In this document: piece by piece, positions 9,402 through 17,645 of the stretch
Position numbering within the stretch: position 1 is the first letter of the stretch
How the letters are laid out: each line of letters opens with the position of its first letter
The notes under the pieces: model-generated
Databases searched by the model: none
What the model was told of the DNA's origin: nothing
The model's input: the letters and a program-made list of their open reading frames with translations, nothing else
Source of the DNA: Hyphomicrobiales bacterium
GTDB taxonomy: Bacteria; Pseudomonadota; Alphaproteobacteria; Rhizobiales; Beijerinckiaceae
Length of the DNA: 36,897 nucleotides
NCBI GenBank assembly: GCA_947455455.1
Contig: CANGOE010000020.1
Location: 1 to 36,897, forward strand
Direction of reading: 5' to 3'
Translations under genes and position numbers: made by a program

Positions 9402-10540
9402 GCGGACATGCCTCCCGCCATTTGCGCCGCTTTGCGCATCTTTTGGCGGCGGGCAAAGACCGATGTGCCGCCAAAGCCGATAAACATCGACACTGCAATC
9501 GCCAATAAGGGTGTCAGATAGGCCAGAGGAACCACCCATGTGAAGCGGATTGTCAGGCTGGACAAGGCAAAGCCGAGAATACGCAGGCCGACCACCGCAA
9601 TAACCGCCAGCCCCATGGCCACACCGCGTCCTTGGCGCGTGGTCCGTGCCACCCCCAAAGCGGCAAAACCTATGAGGCCGAAGGCAAATGCGTAGAGCGG
9701 CGCGGTAAAGCGGTCATGCAGTTCGGCCCTGATACGGCCCCGCTGGGCCGGTGTCAGGGTCTCGTCATCGGGTGGCAGGATCAGTTGCCACGTCGTGCGC
9801 TCGCGCGGTTTGGCATAGACCGAGGTGACTTCACTGCCGAATTGGCTCAGATCGAAGGCATAACGCTGGAAAGTGACGATCTGGGGTGTCGGATTGTTGC
9901 GGATTTCGCGTTGGACACTGCCCTTTTCAAGCAAGAGATAGGATTGCCCCTCGACTTCGATGGTTTGGCCGCGTTCGGCAATATAGACAGCGGTCCGTTC
10001 GGGGTCACGCCGGTCCTGAATGAAGATGCCCAACAAGGCCGGACCAGATTTTTCGCGGAAGTGGAAAATAATATCCTTGTCGAGCGGGGTGAATTGTCCC
10101 TCGCGGACGATATTGGAGACCACATCGGCACGGATTTTGGTGATCACATCCCGCAAAGCCATGAAACTTTGCGGCATCAGCCAGATGGTCAGAAAAGCCA
10201 CCAGCAAAGACATGATCAAAGCGAGTGTGGCAAAGGGCAACAGCAAACGCCAGGGCGACAGTCCCGCCGCGCTCATGACAATCAATTCGCTGTCACCGTT
10301 GAGCCGGTTCAAAGTGTAGAGAATGGCGATAAACAGCGCGACCGGCGCGATAATGGCAATCAGCGAGGGGAATGACAGGCCGGTAACGGTCAGAAAGATC
10401 AGCAAGGATTGGCCCTTGGTGGCCACCAGATCGAATTCACGCACCGCTTGCGACAGCCAGACCACGCTTGCAAGCACCAGCAACGTCACAAAACATGCGA
10501 CAAAGGCATTCTTGAAAAGATAGCGCTCGATAAGGGTCAT
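9398..10540 (-). CDS. lptF: LPS export permease LptF
   Basis: Partner permease of LptG in the LPS exporter. It has six predicted membrane segments in a 3+3 arrangement around a periplasmic domain, with the cytoplasmic loop LNRLNGDSELIVMSAAGLSPWRLL that couples to the LptB ATPase. The ATG at 10540 gives MTLIERYLFKNAFVACF, the usual family start. An upstream TTG at 10579 adds only a basic stretch. No strong Shine-Dalgarno sequence is visible at either. It is the first gene of the lpt-pdxA-rsmA run and is divergent from pepA; the 139 bases between them must hold both promoters, but I could not identify them with confidence. The LptB ATPase is not in the window. Confidence 0.94.
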   Translation of the reverse strand: MTLIERYLFKNAFVACFVTLLVLASVVWLSQAVREFDLVATKGQSLLIFLTVTGLSFPSLIAIIAPVALFIAILYTLNRLNGDSELIVMSAAGLSPWRLLLPFATLALIMSLLVAFLTIWLMPQSFMALRDVITKIRADVVSNIVREGQFTPLDKDIIFHFREKSGPALLGIFIQDRRDPERTAVYIAERGQTIEVEGQSYLLLEKGSVQREIRNNPTPQIVTFQRYAFDLSQFGSEVTSVYAKPRERTTWQLILPPDDETLTPAQRGRIRAELHDRFTAPLYAFAFGLIGFAALGVARTTRQGRGVAMGLAVIAVVGLRILGFALSSLTIRFTWVVPLAYLTPLLAIAVSMFIGFGGTSVFARRQKMRKAAQMAGGMSA

Positions 10541-10679
10541 GTTGGGGTAGCGCTTCTTCTGCTCTTGCTCTCGTCTCAAATGCCATTAAACCAAGATGCA
10601 TTGTGATTCCAGTCTTAGTTGGTGGAATCAATCCTCTGTGACTGTGCACGAGCCCGCCAAGCGGGGATGGAGCCTGACC

Positions 10680-12188
10680 ATGTCGACTGAAATCAAAATC
10701 ACTTTTGCCGAACCAACCGTAGCCGAAACCGGCACTTTGGTGATGTTTATTGCCGAAGGCGTTGTCTTCGGGCGTGAATTATCCTCGTTGATCGGTAAAA
10801 AGGCCGAAAGCCACCTCAAGCGTGCTATCGAGGCCGAGCAATTTACCGGCAAGGAAAAGCAGGTTCTGGTTGTGCCGGCCCCTGACGGCTTGTCAGCCAG
10901 TCGGGCTGTTCTGGTCGGTATCGGCGGCACCAAACAGCGCAACGAGACCAATTATGTCAATTTCGGCGGCATGATTGCGGGCCAGCTGGGCAAGTCGGCT
11001 CAGGCCATGGTGCTGTTTTACGGGCCGGAGGATTGGCGGGTTGATGCACAGGCCGCCGCCGATCTCGCTCTGGGGATGCATCTGCGTGCTTACGACTTCG
11101 ACCAGTACAAAACCAAAAAGAAAGACGATGCGGCCAAGCCTTCGACAGTCAAGGTGATGATCGGCGTGCATGATCCGGTCGGAGCCAAAAAAGCCTATAA
11201 ATATTCGGAGGCCGTGGCCGGCGGTGTGACAATCGCCCGCAATCTTGTGAACGAGCCACCCAACGTCCTGACCCCCACCGCTTTTGCCAAACAGGCGGCC
11301 GAATTGTCCAAATTGGGTGTCGATGTCCAAATCCTTGACGAGAAGCAACTCGGAAAAATCGGCATGCGCGCTTTGCTGGCGGTCGGGCAGGGGTCGCGTC
11401 AGGAAAGCCGCGTTGTCATCATGCGCTGGCATGGCGACAAATCCGCCAAGGGCAAAAAGAGCAAGCCTCTGGCCTTTATCGGCAAGGGCGTGGTGTTCGA
11501 TACCGGCGGGATTTCCATCAAGCCGGCGGCGGGCATGGAAGATATGAAGGGCGATATGGCGGGGGCGGCTTGCGTGGTCGGCCTGATGCATGCACTGGCG
11601 GCCCGCAAGGCCAAAGTGGATGCCATCGGCGTGATCGGTCTGGTTGAAAACATGCCGGACGGCAATGCCCAGCGCCCCGGCGATATTGTCAAATCCTATG
11701 ATGGCCAGACCATCGAGATCATCAATACTGACGCCGAAGGCCGTCTGGTGCTGTGCGATCTGCTCGCTTATGTGCGCGATCACTACAAGCCTGCTTTCAT
11801 GATCAATCTGGCGACCCTGACAGGAGCCATTCTTGTGGCTTTGGGGCAGGAAAATGCCGGACTGTTTTCTACCGATGACGGCTTGTCGGACCGTTTGACG
11901 GCTTCGGGCCGTGCCACGGGTGAAACCGTCTGGCGCATGCCGCTGGGTCCGGCCTATGACAAGATGATCGACAGCCGCTTTGCCGATATGAAAAACACCG
12001 GTGGCCGTTTTGCCGGGTCGATCACGGCGGCGCAATTCCTGCGGCGGTTTGTCGGCGATGTGCCTTGGGCGCATCTTGATATTGCGGGCACCGGCATGTC
12101 GTCGCCCAACAGCGATATCAACCAGAGCTGGGGATCAGGCTGGGGCGTGCGTCTGCTGGATCGTCTCGTTCACGACTATCACGAATAG
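10680..12188 (+). CDS. pepA: Leucyl aminopeptidase (M17)
   Basis: Cytosolic di-metal aminopeptidase that removes N-terminal residues from peptides. Relatives also act as DNA-binding proteins in some bacteria. The 502 aa protein has the variable N-terminal domain and the M17 catalytic domain: GKGVVFDTGGISIKPAAGMEDMKGDM (metal ligands Lys and Asp) and the family signature NTDAEGRLVLCDLL. The ATG at 10680 was chosen because GGGGATGGAG lies just upstream and the protein then begins MSTEIKITFAEP. The frame open further upstream to 10596 has no ribosome site. holC follows after 17 bases, the common pepA-holC arrangement. Confidence 0.97.
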   Translation: MSTEIKITFAEPTVAETGTLVMFIAEGVVFGRELSSLIGKKAESHLKRAIEAEQFTGKEKQVLVVPAPDGLSASRAVLVGIGGTKQRNETNYVNFGGMIAGQLGKSAQAMVLFYGPEDWRVDAQAAADLALGMHLRAYDFDQYKTKKKDDAAKPSTVKVMIGVHDPVGAKKAYKYSEAVAGGVTIARNLVNEPPNVLTPTAFAKQAAELSKLGVDVQILDEKQLGKIGMRALLAVGQGSRQESRVVIMRWHGDKSAKGKKSKPLAFIGKGVVFDTGGISIKPAAGMEDMKGDMAGAACVVGLMHALAARKAKVDAIGVIGLVENMPDGNAQRPGDIVKSYDGQTIEIINTDAEGRLVLCDLLAYVRDHYKPAFMINLATLTGAILVALGQENAGLFSTDDGLSDRLTASGRATGETVWRMPLGPAYDKMIDSRFADMKNTGGRFAGSITAAQFLRRFVGDVPWAHLDIAGTGMSSPNSDINQSWGSGWGVRLLDRLVHDYHE

Positions 12189-12205
12189 GATCAGCACAGA
12201 CTCCC

Positions 12206-12676
12206 ATGACCCAAATCTGGTTCTATCATCTGCAATCCAAACCGTTGGAAGTCAGTCTGCCGCGCTTGCTTGAAATCGCGGTGGAACGGGATGTGAGCAT
12301 TGTTGTGCAGTCCCCCTCAACCGAGCGGATCGAGATGCTGGACCAGTTGTTGTGGACCTATAGCGAGGATGGTTTTCTGCCGCATGGCCGCGAGGGCGAT
12401 CCGGCGATCGAGGCCGATCCGGTGGTGCTGGCCACCAGTCAGGCCAATCCCAACCATGCGAGCATGCGGATTCTGCTGGATCAGGCACCGTTTCCCGATA
12501 ACCTTTCCGATTATGACCGTGTCATGATCATGTTTGACGGCAATGACGAGGCGGCTTTGGCCCATGCCAGACTGCAATGGAAGCAGGCCATGGGCTTCGG
12601 GGTGGATCTGTCATATTGGCAACAAAGCGACACAGGCGGGTGGGATAAAAAACATGAGCACAAACATAATGGTTAG
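12206..12676 (+). CDS. holC: DNA polymerase III chi subunit
   Basis: HolC links the clamp loader to single-stranded DNA-binding protein at the replication fork. The 156 aa protein starts MTQIWFYHLQSKPLE and contains the family features LLEIAVERDVSIVVQ, DQLLWTYSEDGFLPHG and the C-terminal DRVMIMFDGNDEAALAHAR followed by WKQAMGFGVDLSYWQQ. Alphaproteobacterial HolC proteins have this same length and ending. It lies 17 bases after pepA and its 3' end overlaps the start of the next gene by 23 bases, so the three genes are likely one operon. Confidence 0.95.
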   Translation: MTQIWFYHLQSKPLEVSLPRLLEIAVERDVSIVVQSPSTERIEMLDQLLWTYSEDGFLPHGREGDPAIEADPVVLATSQANPNHASMRILLDQAPFPDNLSDYDRVMIMFDGNDEAALAHARLQWKQAMGFGVDLSYWQQSDTGGWDKKHEHKHNG

Positions 12677-13079
12677 CCGGGTTTTCTCATGTTCTTTGCG
12701 CGGATTGGCACTCTCTGTTTTGGCCATAGTGCTGGCAGGTTGCTTCTCGACACCCAAACCGCCTGAACCGGTGGTCCAGCCTTTGCCGGTCGTCGATCCC
12801 AATCCGTTCGGTCCGGTGGTCGGCGAGGATGGCCGTTGCAAGGGATCACCGAGCATTGATCTGGCCAATCTGAAATCGCGCAACACCGATGCCGCTTTGG
12901 TCGGGGTCAGCGAATGTGAGCTGGTGGCGCTGAAGGGCGAGCCATTGAGTGTGCAAAGCGGCTCCAGCCCGACCGCCAAACGCGAAACCACCATTCTGTA
13001 CATGGAAGCCACCGGCAAAGCGGTTTACCTGTTCGCCAACAACCAGATGGTGCGAGTGGTGCGTGGCAACGCCCAGTAA
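12654..13079 (+). CDS. Small lipoprotein, BamE/SmpA-like fold possible
   Basis: A 141 aa protein with a lipoprotein signal: positive residues, a hydrophobic core LALSVLAIVLAGC and a lipobox LAGC with Cys30 as the acylated residue. A proline-rich linker (STPKPPEPVVQPLP) follows. The C-terminal part, from GVSECELVALKGEPLSVQ to the ILYMEATGKAVYLFANNQMVRV strands, resembles the small helix-plus-sheet domain of BamE/SmpA, in which a residue pair before a G-x-P turn precedes strands. That resemblance is by eye and the true function is unknown. I chose the ATG at 12654 because GGTGGGAT precedes it. It overlaps holC. Outer-membrane location is likely because the residue after Cys is Phe, not Asp. Confidence 0.78.
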   Translation: MSTNIMVSRVFSCSLRGLALSVLAIVLAGCFSTPKPPEPVVQPLPVVDPNPFGPVVGEDGRCKGSPSIDLANLKSRNTDAALVGVSECELVALKGEPLSVQSGSSPTAKRETTILYMEATGKAVYLFANNQMVRVVRGNAQ

Positions 13080-13095
13080 AGGCGGGATTGAAGGC

Positions 13096-14970
13096 TTAAC
13101 TCGCCGCTTCCAGCTGTTCCGACAGGCTCAACCATTCTTCCTCCGCCGCATTGAGGGCGCGTTGCACTTCGCCGCGCTGGGCTGACAGGGTCGCGGCTTT
13201 GGATGGGTCGCGGCTGAAGGCATCGGGGGCGGCAAGGGCCTGATCGATTTTGGTGATCAGCGTCTGGAATTTATCCATTTTGGCAGCGGCCGCATCGATC
13301 TTGCGGCGCAAACCTGCCAGATCGACCTTTCTGGGGGCGGCATCCTTGGCCTTTTGTGCGGCTTCCTGCGCCAGTTTTTGCTCGCTTTTGGGGGCGGGCG
13401 GTTTGGCGGGACCATCCAGCACCAATTGCCGGTAGAGTTCGAGATCGCCGTCAAACGGCGCGACAGTGCCGTTATTGACCAGCCAGAGCCGGTCGGCGCA
13501 GGCCTCGATCAGAAAGCGGTCATGCGAAATCAGGATCACCGCGCCTTCATAATCATTGATGGCTTCCATCAGCGCCAGACGTGAATCGATGTCGAGATGG
13601 TTGGTCGGCTCATCGAGGATCAGCATATGCGGGCCTTCAAACGCCGCCAGCCCCATCATCAGACGGGCCTTTTCACCGCCCGACAGGCGGGCAACCGGCG
13701 TATCGGCCTTGGCCCCGGGAAAGCCCATACGGGCGCAACGGGCGCGGATTTTGGCCTCTGTGCCATCGGGCATCCGGTCGGCAACATGGCGGAAGGGCGA
13801 TGCGGCTTCGGATAATTCATCAAGCTGGTGCTGGGCGAAATAGCCGACCTTGAGCTTGCTGGAGCGGCGGAACGTGCCGCCCATGGCTGTCAGCTTTCCG
13901 GCAATCAGCTTGGCAAAGGTCGATTTGCCGTTGCCGTTGGACCCCAACAGGCCAATGCGGTCATCATCGGCGATCACCAGATTGAGCCGTTTGAGAATGG
14001 CCTTGTCACCATAGCCGGTCGAGACATCATCCATGGCAATGATCGGAGGTGCCAGGGGGCGTTCTGGCGAGGGCATATCGAAAGGCAAGACATCGGAATC
14101 GATGATGGTGGCGACGGGGGCCATTTTTTCGAGCCGTTTGACGCGCGATTGCGCCTGTCTGGCTTTGGAGGCCTTGGCTTTGAAACGGTCGACAAAGGCT
14201 TGCAGGTGGCGGCGTTCATCCTCCTGCTTCTTTTTCAATTTAAGTTGCAAAGCCTGTTTTTCAGCCCGTTGCTTCTCGAAATTGTCGTAACTGCCGCGAT
14301 AGAGGTTCAATTTGCCCTGGTCGAGATGCAGAATATGGTCGACCGACTGGTTGAGCAGATCGCGGTCATGGCTGATCACCAGCGCCATATGCGGATAGCG
14401 CGCCAGATATTCCATCAGCCACAGCGTGCCTTCGAGATCGAGATAGTTGGTCGGCTCATCCAGCAACAACAGGTCGGGTTCGGCAAACAGCACGGCCGCC
14501 AAGGCGACACGCATCCGCCAGCCACCCGAAAAGGACGAGCAGGGCCGCGCTTGCGCTTCGCTGTCAAAGCCCAATCCATGCAGGACCGAGGCCGCACGCG
14601 CAGGCGCGGCATGGGCCTCGATATCCACCAGCCTGATCTGGATTTCGGCAATCCGCGCCGGATCAGTGGCGGTTTCGGCCTCGGCCAGCAAAGCGGCGCG
14701 CTCGGTGGCGGCCGCCAGCACGACTTCGAGCAGGGTTTCTGGGCCCGAAGGAGCCTCTTGGGCAACCGCGCCGATTCGCATGCCGCGCCCGATGGTGATG
14801 GTGCCTGATTCGCCGGACAATTCGCCTTGAATCATCCGGAACAGCGTTGTTTTGCCGGTTCCGTTGCGGCCAACAAAGCCAATCCGGCCATCGGGGGGAA
14901 GGGCGACGCTGGTGTGATCGAACAACAAGCGGGCGCCGAGGCGATAAGTCACATCATTGATATGGAGCAT
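13096..14970 (-). CDS. ABC-F family ATP-binding protein
   Basis: Cytoplasmic twin-ATPase of the ABC-F type, without membrane domains; such proteins act on the ribosome (EttA, Uup, YheS and resistance factors). First nucleotide-binding domain: Walker A GRNGTGKTTL, signature FSGGWRMRVALA and Walker B LLLLDEPTNYLD. A basic linker with KKKQEDERRHLQAFVDRFKA follows at about 245-290. Second domain: GSNGNGKSTF, LSGGEKARLMMGLA and MLILDEPTNHLD. The C-terminal 90 residues form a charged coiled-coil (KIDAAAAKMDKFQTLI). The 624 aa length and C-terminal coiled coil resemble YheS/Uup more than EttA. It converges on the lipoprotein gene with 16 bases between. A 148-base leader separates it from tRNA-Pro and contains nested inverted repeats. 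Confidence 0.93.
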   Translation of the reverse strand: MLHINDVTYRLGARLLFDHTSVALPPDGRIGFVGRNGTGKTTLFRMIQGELSGESGTITIGRGMRIGAVAQEAPSGPETLLEVVLAAATERAALLAEAETATDPARIAEIQIRLVDIEAHAAPARAASVLHGLGFDSEAQARPCSSFSGGWRMRVALAAVLFAEPDLLLLDEPTNYLDLEGTLWLMEYLARYPHMALVISHDRDLLNQSVDHILHLDQGKLNLYRGSYDNFEKQRAEKQALQLKLKKKQEDERRHLQAFVDRFKAKASKARQAQSRVKRLEKMAPVATIIDSDVLPFDMPSPERPLAPPIIAMDDVSTGYGDKAILKRLNLVIADDDRIGLLGSNGNGKSTFAKLIAGKLTAMGGTFRRSSKLKVGYFAQHQLDELSEAASPFRHVADRMPDGTEAKIRARCARMGFPGAKADTPVARLSGGEKARLMMGLAAFEGPHMLILDEPTNHLDIDSRLALMEAINDYEGAVILISHDRFLIEACADRLWLVNNGTVAPFDGDLELYRQLVLDGPAKPPAPKSEQKLAQEAAQKAKDAAPRKVDLAGLRRKIDAAAAKMDKFQTLITKIDQALAAPDAFSRDPSKAATLSAQRGEVQRALNAAEEEWLSLSEQLEAAS

Positions 14971-14982
14971 GACAAGGCTTTT

Positions 14983-15059
14983 GCAGGATCAAAAACCATT
15001 GTGCAAGCAACAGTTTCATGATTCTTGTATGAAATATTGAAACTGAGGCTTGATCCTGC
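14983..15059. repeat. Nested inverted repeats in the ABC-F leader
   Basis: Outer arms GCAGGATCAA (14983-14992) and TTGATCCTGC (15050-15059) are perfect 10-base complements. Inside them CAGTTTCA (15011-15018) pairs with TGAAACTG (15038-15045), and a competing inner pair TTTCAT (15014-15019) / ATGAAA (15029-15034) shares bases with it. The element lies directly upstream of the ABC-F start on the minus strand, so it could be transcribed as its 5' leader. Function is not known. Confidence 0.7.
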
Positions 15060-15118
15060 GGCCCTAAGGGCGTAGAGGATCACTCGTCGGAGATGATCCG
15101 GCATTGATTATTTGGTTC

Positions 15119-15195
<77 letters not shown>

Positions 15196-15261
15196 AATAT
15201 TCATCAGGTCTTATTGTTAAGGCCTTCACATGCAACCGATGTCTTTCAAGACTGCCGGCGG

Positions 15262-15291
15262 GTGACATAAGGTTTTTCCCTGTGCTAGGCT
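15262..15291 (+). promoter_or_regulatory. Possible sigma-70 promoter of the NDUFS4-like gene
   Basis: GTGACA (15262-15267), one base off TTGACA, is followed 18 bases later by TAGGCT (15286-15291) within GCTAGGCT, a -10 form often seen in alphaproteobacteria. It lies 47 bases before the start codon. Called by eye from motif and spacing only. Confidence 0.4.
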
Positions 15292-15337
15292 CTCCCTCAA
15301 GCCTCCAGTCAGGGACAGCAGGGAAGGACATTTCGAC

Positions 15338-15643
15338 ATGACAGCACGCATCTCCCGTCCAGCCCGCACAGCCATGCAGTCCGGCACGGCCAAGACGCAT
15401 CGCTGGTTGCTCGAATTCGTTCCTGAAACTCAACGCGCCATTGACCCGCTGATGGGTTGGACCTCGTCGTCCGAGACCCTCACACAGCTCAAATTGTGGT
15501 TCGACAGCCGCGAGGAGGCCGAGGCCTATGCCCGCGCCCATGGTTTGGCCTTTGTGGTCGATGAGCCGAAAGAGGCAACGCGGCGTTCGGTTTCCTATTC
15601 CGATAATTTCAAATATACCCGCATCGGTCAGTGGACCCATTGA
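15338..15643 (+). CDS. NADH:ubiquinone oxidoreductase accessory subunit (NDUFS4-like)
   Basis: A 101 aa protein of the ETC complex I NDUFS4 family (the 18-kDa accessory subunit), found in alphaproteobacteria and mitochondria. It sits at the interface of the electron-input arm of complex I. Landmarks are the N-terminal RISRPARTAMQSGTAKTHRWLLEF, the middle GWTSSSETLTQLKLWFDSREEAEAYA, and the C-terminal YSDNFKYTRIGQWTH, which closely follow the family pattern. A ribosome site AAGGA lies about ten bases before the ATG. It stands alone between two tRNA genes, away from any nuo operon in the window, as is usual for this gene. Confidence 0.93.
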   Translation: MTARISRPARTAMQSGTAKTHRWLLEFVPETQRAIDPLMGWTSSSETLTQLKLWFDSREEAEAYARAHGLAFVVDEPKEATRRSVSYSDNFKYTRIGQWTH

Positions 15644-15658
15644 TCGGGTGCTCGGTTT

Positions 15659-15735
15659 GGCCCCTTAGCTCAGCTGGATAGAGCAACGGATTTCTACTCC
15701 GTCGGTCGGGAGTTCGAATCTCTCAGGGGTCGCCA
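15659..15735 (+). tRNA. tRNA-Arg(TCT)
   Basis: A 77-base cloverleaf. Acceptor GGCCCCT pairs with AGGGGTC (one G-U). The D arm is GCTCAGCTGGATAGAGC, and the anticodon arm is ACGGA-TTTCTAC-TCCGT with anticodon TCT. The T loop is GTTCGAATC, and the 3' CCA is encoded. Confidence 0.97.
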
Positions 15736-15762
15736 CCGTTTCCCGTGTATTGCTATGCGTGG

Positions 15763-15804
15763 CTTGCTTTGCGAGTCTTGCTTTGCGAGTCTTGCTTCGA
15801 TTGT
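15763..15804. repeat. 14-base tandem repeat after tRNA-Arg
   Basis: CTTGCTTTGCGAGT occurs twice in perfect tandem (15763-15776 and 15777-15790) and a third time in degraded form (15791-15804). It lies in the 155-base gap between tRNA-Arg and the glycosyltransferase gene and encodes nothing recognisable. Confidence 0.75.
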
Positions 15805-15890
15805 GCGATTGCAACGCGGCAATGATTGGATCATAAGCATCCTTCATTCACCCTTCAGGGGCACGCGCACGAATTGGCGGGCGGAAACAC

Positions 15891-17645
15891 ATGAACGGCA
15901 CCACACAACACACCTCGCGTTGGACCTCGCAATGGCTGGCATGGGCTGAAAAAAGCCATGTGCTTGCCGTGGTGATGTTGCTGGTCATGGGAACAGTCAT
16001 GTTCGCCCCCGGTATTGCCACGCTTCAGCCGATGGATCGGGACGAGCCGCGCTTTGCCCAAGCCAGCAAGCAGATGATGGAAAGCGGCGATTATGTCGAT
16101 ATCCGTTTTCAGGACGAGGCGCGCCACAAAAAGCCGGTCGGGATTTACTGGTTGCAAGTGGCCACTGTCGAACTGGGACAGTGGGCGGGAATCAGCGACG
16201 CCAAAAGCCAGATCTGGCTGTATCGTCTGCCGTCACTGCTGGGCGCACTGCTGACTTTGCTGGGCACCTATGTGGCAGGTCTGGCCTTTTTGAGCCGCCG
16301 CGCCGCCTTTATGGCCGCGATTTTAACCGGATCGACCATTTTGCTGGGTGTGGAAGCGCGTTTGGCCAAAACCGATGCGATGCTGACTGCCACCATTGTC
16401 TGGGCCTTTGCCGTGATGTTGCACGCCTTCCAGATCTGGCGGCACAGTGACCGGATCAGCGCACAAGACCATCCGGTGTCGTTGGGATTGGTGTTGTGCT
16501 TCTGGGTGGTGCTGGCCTTGAGCCTGCTGATCAAGGGGCCGATCTTGCCGATTCTGATCGCGTTGGCCCTTGCCGTTGTCTGGTTGTCGCAACGTGATCT
16601 GGGCTGGTTCAAAACCATCAGCCCTGTTTGGGGGCCGATCCTGACCCTGGTGCTGGTTCTGCCGTGGTTCATTGCCATTATGATGAAAAGCGGCGGCGAG
16701 TTTTTCTCGGCTTCGGTCGGGCAGGACATGATGTCGAAAGTGGCAGGCGCACAAGAGCGCCATGGTGGCCCGCCTGGCACCTATCTGCTGGTATTTTTCG
16801 GCACGGCTTGGCCTCTGGCCCCGTTGTTCTGTCTTTCGGTCCCCTTTATCTGGCGGGCCAGACGCGAAGCGATTGTGGTGTTTTTGCTCGGCTGGATTGT
16901 GCCGTTCTGGATCATTCTGGAGCTGGTGCCCACCAAATTGCCGCATTATGTCCTGCCGCTCTATCCGGCCATGGCTTTGCTGGTTTGCCTTGCGGCCGAA
17001 CGCGGGATGATTTCCGTCGCGGGCTGGGGCGTCAAACTGGCGATGGCGGGTCTGGTTTTGCCGGTGGTGCTGTTGCTGGCGGGACTTTCAGCCGGTGCCT
17101 TGTGGTTGGGCGATGGTCTGCCGGTGCTGGCTCTGGTGATCCTGTTACTGGCGCTCTGGCCGATTATCGAAGCCGCCCGTGCTTTGTCCAAGGGGTTGAT
17201 TGCCCAGACGGGTATGCTGGCTTTTGCATCCATGGTGATTGTCTCGGCGGCGGTCTATATGGCGGGCAGTCCGGTGTTGCAATCCATCCGCATTTCGGAC
17301 CGGTTGGCGCAAGCCATGGCTCGGCCCGATTGTGCCGACAAGCATCTGGCAATGCTCGGTTATTCAGAGCCCAGTCTGGTTTTCCTGACACGCACGGATC
17401 TGCAATTCCTGCCGCCTGTGGCCATGGTGGCCTTTTTACAGCAACCGGGTTGCCGGATTGCCGGTGTGACCGCCAACCAGATGAAGGATTTCGAGGCCGC
17501 GCGGATCGCGGCAGGGCTTGATGTTACCCCTGTCGAGGTGGTGCGCGGGTTCAATATTAACGGTGGTAAAAGGTTGGAAGTGTCCATTTTCGTCCGGCGT
17601 GATAATCATGCGCTTGTCCAGAAGCCGGAGGCGAGCAAACCATGA
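15891..17645 (+). CDS. Membrane glycosyltransferase, ArnT/GT39-GT83 type
   Basis: A 584 aa integral membrane protein of the polyprenyl-phosphate-sugar-dependent (GT-C) superfamily. A first membrane helix (about 24-44) is followed by a periplasmic loop with the hallmark acidic motif MDRDEPRFAQASKQMMESG (about 48-66) and then RHKKPVGIYWLQ, the pattern of ArnT and related PMT-family enzymes. About eleven more hydrophobic segments follow, then a soluble C-terminal domain from about residue 480. Such enzymes move a sugar from undecaprenyl phosphate to lipid A or another envelope acceptor. The following GT2 gene starts inside its stop codon (ATGA), so the two proteins are made together. That makes the donor-synthesis/transfer pairing likely, but the sugar and acceptor are unknown. 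Confidence 0.88.
   Translation: MNGTTQHTSRWTSQWLAWAEKSHVLAVVMLLVMGTVMFAPGIATLQPMDRDEPRFAQASKQMMESGDYVDIRFQDEARHKKPVGIYWLQVATVELGQWAGISDAKSQIWLYRLPSLLGALLTLLGTYVAGLAFLSRRAAFMAAILTGSTILLGVEARLAKTDAMLTATIVWAFAVMLHAFQIWRHSDRISAQDHPVSLGLVLCFWVVLALSLLIKGPILPILIALALAVVWLSQRDLGWFKTISPVWGPILTLVLVLPWFIAIMMKSGGEFFSASVGQDMMSKVAGAQERHGGPPGTYLLVFFGTAWPLAPLFCLSVPFIWRARREAIVVFLLGWIVPFWIILELVPTKLPHYVLPLYPAMALLVCLAAERGMISVAGWGVKLAMAGLVLPVVLLLAGLSAGALWLGDGLPVLALVILLLALWPIIEAARALSKGLIAQTGMLAFASMVIVSAAVYMAGSPVLQSIRISDRLAQAMARPDCADKHLAMLGYSEPSLVFLTRTDLQFLPPVAMVAFLQQPGCRIAGVTANQMKDFEAARIAAGLDVTPVEVVRGFNINGGKRLEVSIFVRRDNHALVQKPEASKP

Noticed and set aside
9402-9539. Longer open frame upstream of lptG
   Set aside because: It lies inside lptF, has no ribosome site and removes the ATGA coupling; the family start is at 9401.
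10893-12074. 393-codon open frame antisense to pepA
   Set aside because: It mirrors the codon pattern of a well-supported pepA and has no recognisable domain; a shadow frame.
15051-15076. Another TGATCC (15051-15056) followed by CGTAG, as a third RpoE-type promoter
   Set aside because: The spacing to CGTA is two bases too short and the -10 lacks TAA. It is part of the inverted repeat of the ABC-F leader.
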